Part shown: piece after piece, positions 7,867 to 14,761 of the stretch
Numbering within the stretch: position 1 is the stretch's first letter
Layout of the letters: the number at the start of each line of letters is the position of its first letter
Source of the DNA: Microcaldota archaeon
GTDB lineage: Archaea > Micrarchaeota > Micrarchaeia > Micrarchaeales > CABMGC01
Length of the DNA: 46,755 nucleotides
Direction of reading: 5' to 3'
Assembly: GCA_021810375.1 (NCBI GenBank)
Contig: JAJZJB010000003.1
Location: 1-46,755, forward strand
Program-made: the position numbers and the translations under genes
Notes under the pieces: generated by a model
What the model saw: only the letters and a program-made list of their open reading frames with translations
Told to the model about the DNA's origin: nothing
The model's database searches: none

Positions 7867-8256
7867 ATGAAGATTGTATATTCTGACAAGAAGAGTGGAA
7901 AGACCGCACAGGCAGAAGTGCCAAAGGAATTCGAGGCAATGGTGGTGGGAAGGAAGATAGGGGAGCAGATAGAAGGATCAACGATAAAGTTTGACGGAAT
8001 GAAGCTGCAGATAACAGGGCTGACTGATAATACCGGTTCGCCTTCCAGGAGGGAAATCGACGGGACAAGGAAAGCCAGGCCGCTCCTGAGCAACGCCCCG
8101 GGCATAAGGGGAGCAAAGAAGGGATACAGGGCAAGGCGCCTGATAAGGGGGAACACAGTGAGCACAGACACATCGCAGATCAATACTGTGATAGTGGAGA
8201 TGGGCACGCATACTCTAGAACAGCTCTTCAAACCAAAGGAGAAGAAGGCAGAATAG
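7867..8256 (+). CDS. rps6e: 30S ribosomal protein eS6
   Basis: A 129-residue protein matching archaeal S6e: MKIVYSDKKSGKTAQAE, the signature GGSD-like stretch present here as TGLTDNTGSPSRREIDG, then GIRGAKKGYRARRLIRGNTV and the C-terminal QINTVIVEMG. Length is typical for archaea, which lack the long eukaryotic C-terminal phosphorylated extension. It is likely co-transcribed with CDC48. In many archaea eS6 neighbours aIF2-gamma, and here aIF2-gamma follows in the same direction after a 244-base gap. Confidence 0.95.
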   Translation: MKIVYSDKKSGKTAQAEVPKEFEAMVVGRKIGEQIEGSTIKFDGMKLQITGLTDNTGSPSRREIDGTRKARPLLSNAPGIRGAKKGYRARRLIRGNTVSTDTSQINTVIVEMGTHTLEQLFKPKEKKAE

Positions 8257-8299
8257 CCAGCTTATCATAAGGCAATGCCCAGAAGCAGACAAAGAGCAT

Positions 8300-8334
8300 C
8301 CTTTGCGTGATACTGTTATTGCATTACGCAGAGG
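8300..8334 (+). other. Imperfect stem-loop in the eS6-aIF2-gamma spacer
   Basis: CCTTTGCGTGA and TTACGCAGAGG can pair over 11 positions (two G-U) around a 13-base loop, 44 bases after the eS6 stop. No T-run follows, so it does not look like a terminator. It could be a 3' UTR element, part of an unrecognised RNA or chance. The remaining spacer up to 8500 shows only an AT-rich promoter-like tract (TTAAATACTTATAG) near 8440. Confidence 0.3.
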
Positions 8335-8500
8335 AAGCCCACACGCCCGTCTGCGTGAGAATGCCACAGGAGGCAAAGAGGACTGCATTGGAATCGAAGT
8401 CCGGGAGTAGCTAGATTCTAACGCTAAAAACAGCTATAATTAAATACTTATAGAGCAAGATAAATACCGTTCTGCCTAACTTTATTTGAGACTGGATCTT

Positions 8501-9709
8501 ATGCTGAAACAAAGCGAATTGAACATAGGGACACTTGGCCATGTAGACCACGGAAAGACAACTCTCACAGCTGCGCTCACGCACCAGTGGACTGACAAGC
8601 ACAGCGAGAGCGTAAAGAGGAGCATGACTATAAAGTTGGGATATGCCGATACTATAATAAGGAGGTGCAAGGATGCGGGGCTATACCCGTTTACCACAGA
8701 TGCCAAATGCCCGGGCGGCGCCACCCCAGAAGAAGTCCGCAGGATATCACTCCTTGATTCCCCGGGCCACGAGACTCTAATGGCTACGGCAATAGCCGGG
8801 TCAAACATAATCGATGCCGCGCTCTTCGTGATATCTGCCGCAGAGCCTGCGCCAATGCCGCAGACAAGGGAGCACCTTATGCTTATCAATGCGCTTGGCA
8901 TAAACAATGTCATAATAGTGCAGACAAAGATCGATGTTGTGGGAAAGGAGAGGGCGAAGAAGCATTACGACCAGATACGTAACTTCATAAAAGGGAGCAA
9001 AATCGAGAACGCACCGATAGTCCCGGTGATGGCTAACAAGAACATAAACGTGGATGCCCTGCTTGACGAGATAATGAAGATCAAGGTTCCGGAGAGGGAT
9101 GTTTCTGCTGATCCTATACTCTACGTAGCAAGGTCGTTCGATGTGAACAAGCCCGGAACATCAATAAAGAAACTTGTCGGCGGGGTCATAGGCGGATCAA
9201 TAATACGCGGCAAGTTCAAGGTTGGAGACGAGATAGAGATACGGCCCGGCATAAACATGGCCAAGGATAAGAGCAAGAAGGAGACATTCGAGCCTATAGT
9301 AACCCGCATCGAGAGCCTTTCTGCAGGCTCCGAGGAGCTTGACGAGGCAATACCCGGCGGACTGATAGCAGTAGGCACCAGCATGGACCCTTCACTTACA
9401 AAAGCCGACGGGCTTGTAGGCCAGATAGTCGGCCACAAGGACAAGCTGCCGCAATCAACAAACAGCATAACGATAAATTACAACTCCTTAAACAGGGACG
9501 ACATACCAAAGCAGTCTTTCAGGCCTGATGAGCTGGTGTTGCTAGGCATAGGCACAGGGACAGTGGTTGGCTATATAACGAAAATAAAGAAGAATAAGCT
9601 CGAGATAGGGCTGAAACACACCATCTGTGCGGACAAGTCCGAGAAGATCTCCGTGCTCAGGAACTTCTCGCAAAGATGGAAACTCTCGGGCTACGGCACG
9701 CTTGCATAA
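8501..9709 (+). CDS. eif2g: Translation initiation factor aIF2 subunit gamma
   Basis: The GTPase subunit that carries Met-tRNAi to the small ribosomal subunit. P-loop GHVDHGKTT, switch I region SMTIKLGYAD, DSPGH (G3), then domains II and III. The track begins at a TTG (8486). The ATG at 8501 gives MLKQSELNIGTLGHVDHGK, matching the family N-terminus, so I start there (402 residues). Two oddities: the G4 motif is TKID rather than NKxD, and the zinc knuckle that normally has two CxxC pairs keeps single cysteines only (RRCKDAGLYP, DAKCPGG), so zinc is probably not bound. The stop lies eight bases from the convergent ispF. Confidence 0.95.
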   Translation: MLKQSELNIGTLGHVDHGKTTLTAALTHQWTDKHSESVKRSMTIKLGYADTIIRRCKDAGLYPFTTDAKCPGGATPEEVRRISLLDSPGHETLMATAIAGSNIIDAALFVISAAEPAPMPQTREHLMLINALGINNVIIVQTKIDVVGKERAKKHYDQIRNFIKGSKIENAPIVPVMANKNINVDALLDEIMKIKVPERDVSADPILYVARSFDVNKPGTSIKKLVGGVIGGSIIRGKFKVGDEIEIRPGINMAKDKSKKETFEPIVTRIESLSAGSEELDEAIPGGLIAVGTSMDPSLTKADGLVGQIVGHKDKLPQSTNSITINYNSLNRDDIPKQSFRPDELVLLGIGTGTVVGYITKIKKNKLEIGLKHTICADKSEKISVLRNFSQRWKLSGYGTLA

Positions 9710-9717
9710 GCCGCATC

Positions 9718-10236
9718 TCAACGCCTGAGAAGCGCTGTTGCGTGTGCCTCTATGCATTCTCCCGCGCCTGCTTCGCCAAGGCCTTCGCCGCTTGTTACGG
9801 TTATGCCCACCCTATCTACCTTGGACTTGAAGCCAAGAATGCCGGAAAGGCTCCCTACCATATTATCCACATGCGTGTCCAGCCTGGGCTGCTTTGCGAT
9901 TATTGCAACAGCCACGTTAACAGGTTTCCATCCGTCCTTCCTTACGATCTTAAGCGCCTCACCAACCATGGCTCTGCTGTCCGCATTGTGCCATCTCATA
10001 TCCGAGTCTGGGAAGTAATGCCCTATGTCGCGTTTCCCCGCGGCGCTGAATATGGCATTCGCCACTGCGTGCAGGACCACATCTCCGTCTGAATGTGCAA
10101 TTGGGCTAAGTTCCACTGAAACTAGCACTCCTGCAAGCATCAACGGTTTGGGCTCCTGCCTATACAGTACTGACACTATCTTTCTGGACTCTATTCTATG
10201 CGAGTCTATGCCATAACCTATCCTTATCTGCCTCAT
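9718..10236 (-). CDS. ispF: 2-C-methyl-D-erythritol 2,4-cyclodiphosphate synthase homologue
   Basis: A 172-residue homologue of IspF, the MEP-pathway enzyme that cyclises CDP-methylerythritol 2-phosphate. Visible are GYGIDSHR (zinc ligands Asp11 and His13), AHSDGDVVLHAVANAIFSAA (zinc ligand His48 and the metal-binding Asp52), DIGHYFPDSD, ADSRAMV, the NVAVAIIAKQPRLDTHV segment and GEGLGEAGAGECIEAHA at the C-terminus. Length is typical (about 155-170). The normally conserved Asp of LTDAL is Asn here. Archaea make isoprenoids by mevalonate and normally lack MEP enzymes, so this is an orphan and probably acquired from bacteria. An 82-residue gene overlaps its start by four bases (ATGA), so the two are translationally coupled. 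Confidence 0.88.
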   Translation of the reverse strand: MRQIRIGYGIDSHRIESRKIVSVLYRQEPKPLMLAGVLVSVELSPIAHSDGDVVLHAVANAIFSAAGKRDIGHYFPDSDMRWHNADSRAMVGEALKIVRKDGWKPVNVAVAIIAKQPRLDTHVDNMVGSLSGILGFKSKVDRVGITVTSGEGLGEAGAGECIEAHATALLRR

Positions 10237-10481
10237 ACCGATCTCCGCAGGCCTGCAAGCCCAACCATCTTTCTATTCTCGTAAAGTACCTGCCCAGAAA
10301 ATAGCCTTATCTGTTCTATAGAATCAAACGGAATCTTCCTCCCAACGAGCTCAATGCGCTCATTGTTTATGCTTATGTATCTGAGAATGCTGCATACGGG
10401 CACTTTTCCGGTCTCCTTGACCCAGACCATCTCGCCTATGTGGTGTATAATCCTCCCGGCATCAACCTTCCTGAACGTCAT
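10233..10481 (-). CDS. Small protein of unknown function coupled to ispF
   Basis: An 82-residue ORF I do not recognise. It is moderately basic, predicted to be mostly beta-strand (EMVWVKETGKVPVCSILRYI, then INNERIELVGRKIPFDSIEQI), with no membrane segment and one cysteine. Its stop overlaps the ispF start by four bases, strong evidence that it is a real gene and an operon partner of ispF. The DHH phosphoesterase gene ends 53 bases upstream on the same strand, so all three may be co-transcribed. It may be a small beta-barrel or SH3-like domain, but that is a guess. Confidence 0.65.
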   Translation of the reverse strand: MTFRKVDAGRIIHHIGEMVWVKETGKVPVCSILRYISINNERIELVGRKIPFDSIEQIRLFSGQVLYENRKMVGLAGLRRSV

Positions 10482-10534
10482 TGCATCAATAATGTTGTCT
10501 TACTGGTACTCTATAAACTTTGCCTTTGCCTTTC

Positions 10535-11566
10535 TCAATTGAACATCGGCTTTCTGCTGCTCCTGCCTTTCTTGCCCTCCTTGACATTTGAGAATATACG
10601 CAGTCTGCCTGCCGCTTGCTGAAGGTCTTCAACAAACCTTATCCTGTCGCTTTCCTTCTTAAGACCATTGTATCTATTGAAATCGGGGGAAAACCCTGCC
10701 GCATGGATGTGACCGCCGCCATGGAACTTGCCGGCAAGCCTAGAGACGTCGCTTTTTATGCTGCGCATATGACCCCGCCCATCCTTTAAATTTACATATA
10801 TGCCGATGTCCTTGCCAGTCTTCTCGATCAGCTTCATGCACGCGTATGTCTTCTGCACGTGCCCTGCAAAGCCTACGGCCATGTCCTTGCTCAAATATAC
10901 CTTCCTGAGCATCTTTTCAACCTCCCGGTCATTCATCCTCCTGAACCGTCTTGCATCGTCCTTTATCTTCTTGTCGAGGAGCCTGCCTCTAGAAATGACG
11001 TATGCGATGTGCCTCAGCGCCTTTGTACTGTCCTCATGGCTCTTGAGATGGTATGAGGCTATGCTAAGCGCATAATACCCTATGGTCTCGTAATCGCCCT
11101 TCGTCTTCGGCTTTATGTTGAAATCTGAATAGTGCACTATCCTGCAAAAATCTTTCGCGAACCTGCTGTTCACGCCAAGCTCTATCCTGGTTATCTCTGC
11201 ACCGCAATACTTCTCGTTCTCTCCCAGTATTGCCACATCGCACAGCCCAGCCAGCACTCTCTCGGCATTCTCAGACCACGGATGATGGTCAAACCAGAAG
11301 ACCCTGCCATTTCTTGCCTTCACTGACTTGACTATGCGCATGAAATATGGCATGGTCCTATCATTAACTGCAAGATCCGCTATAATGAGCGTAGTCCCAT
11401 CTCCTATGGCATCCTTCACCTCTTTCTCTACCTTAGCCAGGACCTCAAGGCTGTAATCTGCAAAGAACATTCTGCCAAGAGGAATGCCGTACTTCATCCT
11501 TATAAGCGCGGCGCTGCCTACGCCGTCTATATCGGTAGCATGGGTCAGCGATATAACATTCTGCAT
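10535..11566 (-). CDS. DHH family phosphoesterase
   Basis: A 343-residue DHH/DHHA1 protein. Motif I is THATDIDGVGSAAL, a variant of the usual DxDG(V/D)(G/A), motif II IIADLAVND, motif III FDHHPW with the name-giving DHH, and the C-terminal DHHA1 motif GGGHIHAAGF. These residues bind two Mn ions. The family includes RecJ-like exonucleases, nanoRNases and cyclic-dinucleotide phosphodiesterases; length without extra domains suits a nanoRNase or oligonucleotide phosphodiesterase. The C-terminal tail is basic (KEGKKGRSSRKP), fitting nucleic-acid substrates. The transcript probably starts at a TTAATATTAA box A about 25 bases before the ATG. Confidence 0.9.
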   Translation of the reverse strand: MQNVISLTHATDIDGVGSAALIRMKYGIPLGRMFFADYSLEVLAKVEKEVKDAIGDGTTLIIADLAVNDRTMPYFMRIVKSVKARNGRVFWFDHHPWSENAERVLAGLCDVAILGENEKYCGAEITRIELGVNSRFAKDFCRIVHYSDFNIKPKTKGDYETIGYYALSIASYHLKSHEDSTKALRHIAYVISRGRLLDKKIKDDARRFRRMNDREVEKMLRKVYLSKDMAVGFAGHVQKTYACMKLIEKTGKDIGIYVNLKDGRGHMRSIKSDVSRLAGKFHGGGHIHAAGFSPDFNRYNGLKKESDRIRFVEDLQQAAGRLRIFSNVKEGKKGRSSRKPMFN

Positions 11567-11625
11567 AAAGGATTGATTATCATCGAGTTAATATTAAGCT
11601 ATCGAACTATTCCTGAGCTTGCACT

Positions 11626-11669
11626 AAAGGAACAAAAAAGAAAGGAAGGCCTGTCCTGGCAGACAGGCC
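11626..11669 (-). terminator. Hairpin plus T-tract after the coiled-coil winged-helix gene
   Basis: Read on the minus strand, GGCCTGTC and GACAGGCC form a perfect 8-bp stem with a 6-base loop (11648-11669). An outer AAGGAA/TTCCTT pairing and the T-rich run TTCCTTTCTTTTTTG follow. It begins a few bases after the stop at 11677. The layout is that of an intrinsic terminator separating this gene from the DHH gene downstream. Confidence 0.7.
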
Positions 11670-11676
11670 AGATTCC

Positions 11677-12177
11677 TTATTGTGGAGGTGATATAATAAG
11701 TGTATTGGTCGCCTTGCCAGCATATCTGTAGTAAACCTTGTGACCTAATTGGTGCCTCTCGAGCAAGCCCCGCATATAAAGCCTGTTCAGTCTTGCGCAG
11801 GCACCATTCCTTCCCCTGTACTTCATGAACTCCATGAGATCATCGGCACAGGCCATGCCCTTCGATTGTATGAAGTCAAGCACTGCCGTGTCGATGCCGG
11901 AGAGCGCCACTTCCATCCGTTCCTGCACCTGCTCGGGCTGCTGTTCGCTCATGTATATGCTCTTAACAGCATTGCCCAGCGCTATTATCTTCTCCTTCAT
12001 CTCATCCAACTTCTTGTTTGTCCTTTCCCTCTCCTCTAACATATATCTCAGCAATGCCGTTACACCGTCTGCGTCAGAGTCATGGGATTCTCCTGGAGGC
12101 GTCTCTTTTGAGAGCTCCTCTACCTCGCTTTTAAGGGCATCAAGTTCCTTCATTATTTGTTCCCTATCCTTAGCCAC
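11677..12177 (-). CDS. Coiled-coil protein with C-terminal winged helix
   Basis: A 166-residue protein. Residues about 1-25 and 42-75 are heptad-like coiled coil (REQIMKELDALKSEVEEL; LLRYMLEERERTNKKLDEMK). Residues about 90-155 form a winged helix (DTAVLDFIQSKGMACADDLM, then ARLNRLYMRGLLERHQLG and a YYRYAG wing). It is probably a dimeric DNA-binding regulator. The upstream region holds the dyad TTTCGTG-N7-CACGAAA and other TCACGA/TCATGA half-sites, consistent with autoregulation. A hairpin terminator follows. The family is not recognised beyond the fold. Confidence 0.75.
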   Translation of the reverse strand: MAKDREQIMKELDALKSEVEELSKETPPGESHDSDADGVTALLRYMLEERERTNKKLDEMKEKIIALGNAVKSIYMSEQQPEQVQERMEVALSGIDTAVLDFIQSKGMACADDLMEFMKYRGRNGACARLNRLYMRGLLERHQLGHKVYYRYAGKATNTLIISPPQ

Positions 12178-12238
12178 ACCACAACCCCATTGCGAAATTT
12201 TTACAGATCATTCAAGATCTGTTCATATATCACGATTG

Positions 12239-12259
12239 TTTCGTGTTGGTATCACGAAA
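12239..12259. promoter_or_regulatory. Dyad TTTCGTG-N7-CACGAAA with flanking half-sites
   Basis: A 7-bp inverted repeat with a 7-base spacer lies 62 bases upstream of the winged-helix gene start, in the divergent spacer shared with the KH-domain gene. Similar half-sites (ATCACGAT at 12229, ATCATGAA, ATCATGTA) surround it, and the TATA-like CATATTTATAAA is about 35 bases further. It is a likely operator of the neighbouring winged-helix protein, inferred from symmetry and position. Confidence 0.45.
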
Positions 12260-12450
12260 GAATCATGAAGCAATCATGTATGAGAAAATACATATTTATA
12301 AACCTTGCGCTTTAGTGGAATTATCAGGCAATAAAAAAAGCAGAGCAGCTTACCTCGCTACTCCGAGGTCAACTTAACATATGCATATTCTCTAATCAGC
12401 CTTTTAAATACTTTGTTCGTTGATAGATATGTTTTCAATAGGCATAGAAC

Positions 12451-12957
12451 ATGGAGCATATACTGATTCCAAAGGAGAGGGCCAAAGTACTTGACCTGAA
12501 GACACTCAAGGAGCTTCGGAAGAAACTCAAATGCAAGATAGAGATACGCGACGCGAACGAGATTATCTTAACCGGAGAGCCATATGACGAGTATAATGCG
12601 AGGAACGTGGTGCAGGCGTTCGGGAGAGGGTTCACTCTCAATTCTGCATACAAGCTCCTCGACGACACATATTTCTTCAAGTATATAGACCTGAGGGATA
12701 TGTTTAGAAATAAGGAACAGATAAAGAGGTTAAAGGCCCGGATAATAGGAGAATCCGGCAGGTCAAAAGGATATATAGAATCGGTGAGCGAGACCGAAAT
12801 CTCCATATATGGTGACACAATAAGCATAATAGGAAAAGTAGAGGGAATAGGCATAGCAGTGACTGGCATAGAAACGCTCCTTGGCGGCGGCACGCACAAG
12901 AAAGCATATCGCCTGATGGAACAGGCCCGCAGGAAAACCGAGGAAGAGGCAAGATAA
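12451..12957 (+). CDS. KH-domain RNA-binding protein, archaeal Pno1/Dim2-like
   Basis: A 168-residue protein with two KH-type domains. The first (about 1-75) begins MEHILIPKERAKVLD; the second (about 80-165) has the canonical loop IIGESGRSKGYIE with the GxxG turn. Archaeal Dim2/Pno1 homologues of this size act in 16S rRNA 3'-end maturation and contact aIF2-alpha. Two bases separate it from top6B, so the two are co-transcribed. The function comes from family knowledge; only the KH folds are visible directly. Confidence 0.85.
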   Translation: MEHILIPKERAKVLDLKTLKELRKKLKCKIEIRDANEIILTGEPYDEYNARNVVQAFGRGFTLNSAYKLLDDTYFFKYIDLRDMFRNKEQIKRLKARIIGESGRSKGYIESVSETEISIYGDTISIIGKVEGIGIAVTGIETLLGGGTHKKAYRLMEQARRKTEEEAR

Positions 12958-12959
12958 TC

Positions 12960-14585
12960 ATGGCAGAACCACGAGCGACACTAAACGCCGACGAGATCTT
13001 CAAACAGTTCAAGCAGTACTCGATATCCGAATTCTTCAGGAAGAACAGCCAGATGCTTGGGTATTCGGGAAAGGTAAGGTCCCTGACTACTATAGTCCAT
13101 GAATATGTTACGAATTCCCTCGATGCAACAGAGGAGGCCAACATACTTCCGGATATAACTGTCGAGGTAAAACAGGTTGCAGAGGACAAATACCATGTGC
13201 TTGTTGCCGACAACGGACCAGGCATACCCCAGAGCCACATAGGTAAGGCCCTTGCCACGATACTTGCGGGAACCAAGTTCCACAGGTACATACAGCAGAG
13301 GGGCCAGCAGGGCATTGGCGCAACCGGATGCACCCTTTATGCGCAGGTCACTACAGGAAAGCCGATACATGTCAAATCGGGAACTGGAAAGGGTGCGTAC
13401 GAATGTGATCTCTCACTTGACATTAAATCGAACAAGCCCCTTATCGCCAATCTGGAGAAGCTGGACGGGGATTTCCGCGGAACAGTCATCAGCGGCGATT
13501 TCGGAGACGTAAAATACGAGTCCAGCGACCACGGCATATATGAATATCTCAAGAGAACAGCACTCTCCAACCCGCATGCGAGCATAAAGCTGGTGGAGCC
13601 TGACGGCAAGGAAGTGGTTTTTCTAAGATCTGTCCAGGAACTCCCGAAGAAGCCTAAGCAGATAAAACCACACCCACTGGGTATAGGCACAAGCGACCTG
13701 CTCGATGCAGCGCACCTGAGCGAGAACCGAAGACTATCTGCTTTCCTTATCGAGGCATTCTCCAGGGTGACCCAGAACAAGGTCGACGAACTCCATGCTA
13801 TTGCCCCTGAGATCGACATGGCCATGGATCCACACACGCTTGCATGGTCAGATGCGGAGAAGCTGATCAAGGCCATACACCAGATAAAGTGGATTGCACC
13901 GGATCTCGATTCACTCTCAACGATAGGCGAGACCCAGATGGAAGTTGCAACAAAGAACATACTTAATCCGCAGTTCAGCGCAGTTATAGAGCGCAGACCA
14001 AAGGTCTTCAGGGGCGGAATACCTTTTGTAATCGAGTCATGCATAGCATACGGCGGAAATGCCGGTAGAGCAACCGCTGAGGGATCCAAGGGGAGCATAC
14101 TCCGTTTTGCAAACAAGGTGCCGCTGCTCTTCGATGGGTCAAGCTGCGCAATAACTACCGCTGTAAACGGAATAGACTGGAAGAGATATGGCATAAGCAA
14201 GTTCGAGGAGGAGCCAGTCAGCGTAGTGGTCAACGTATCCAGCGTTTACATACCTTATTCAGGAGTGGGCAAACAGGCTATTGCACAGGAAGACGAGATA
14301 ATAGAAGAGATAAAGCTCGCTGTGCAAGACTGCGGTAGAGCCCTCCAGCGCCATATAAGCGGCATAAAGAGCAGGGAACTTAAGGAGACGAGGCTTAATG
14401 CCCTCATGAGATATGTAGACCAAATGTCTACTGACCTGAGCGACGTGACAGGTCAGAACAAGGACCAAATCAAGAAGTCGCTGACCAGGCTCATAGAGAA
14501 TCGGTATAAGGACACCGAAGAGGGGGACCCCGAGCAGAAGGAAAATTCGGAAGCCGATGCCGCCGGCGAAGAGCCGGAGGAATAA
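12960..14585 (+). CDS. top6B: Type II DNA topoisomerase VI subunit B
   Basis: The ATPase subunit of topoisomerase VI. GHKL motifs are clear: HEYVTNSLDAT (the Mg-binding Asn in the N box), VADNGPGIP (G1), the QQRGQQGIGATGC loop (G2) and a later transducer with GGIPFVIESCIAYGG. It contains an H2TH-like middle part and the transducer, about 541 residues in all, normal for archaea. The acidic C-terminal tail (EEGDPEQKENSEADAAGEEPEE) is low complexity. Subunit A, usually adjacent, is not in this window. The next 176 bases (14586-14761) show no gene. Confidence 0.96.
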   Translation: MAEPRATLNADEIFKQFKQYSISEFFRKNSQMLGYSGKVRSLTTIVHEYVTNSLDATEEANILPDITVEVKQVAEDKYHVLVADNGPGIPQSHIGKALATILAGTKFHRYIQQRGQQGIGATGCTLYAQVTTGKPIHVKSGTGKGAYECDLSLDIKSNKPLIANLEKLDGDFRGTVISGDFGDVKYESSDHGIYEYLKRTALSNPHASIKLVEPDGKEVVFLRSVQELPKKPKQIKPHPLGIGTSDLLDAAHLSENRRLSAFLIEAFSRVTQNKVDELHAIAPEIDMAMDPHTLAWSDAEKLIKAIHQIKWIAPDLDSLSTIGETQMEVATKNILNPQFSAVIERRPKVFRGGIPFVIESCIAYGGNAGRATAEGSKGSILRFANKVPLLFDGSSCAITTAVNGIDWKRYGISKFEEEPVSVVVNVSSVYIPYSGVGKQAIAQEDEIIEEIKLAVQDCGRALQRHISGIKSRELKETRLNALMRYVDQMSTDLSDVTGQNKDQIKKSLTRLIENRYKDTEEGDPEQKENSEADAAGEEPEE

Positions 14586-14761
14586 CAAATCGCGCGAATT
14601 TCTCCTCCCAGCATGAGGCATGGCCAGGCCATTACGTGCGGCGAGTATTCGCAATAACGCGAGTCATGCACATTATCCCTACACCTCAATGAGTTATTCG
14701 CTTCCCTATACAACCTAGCCCAAGGCCGTGTATCGGGGCTCCAAGATGCTGTGGCCACATA

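Noticed and set aside
12704-13333. 209-residue minus-strand ORF across the KH and top6B genes
   Set aside because: Overlaps two confident genes on the other strand and has no supporting signal.
13337-14233. 298-residue minus-strand ORF opposite top6B
   Set aside because: Antisense shadow of a well-conserved gene, with low-complexity Ser/Leu/Ile composition and no family features.
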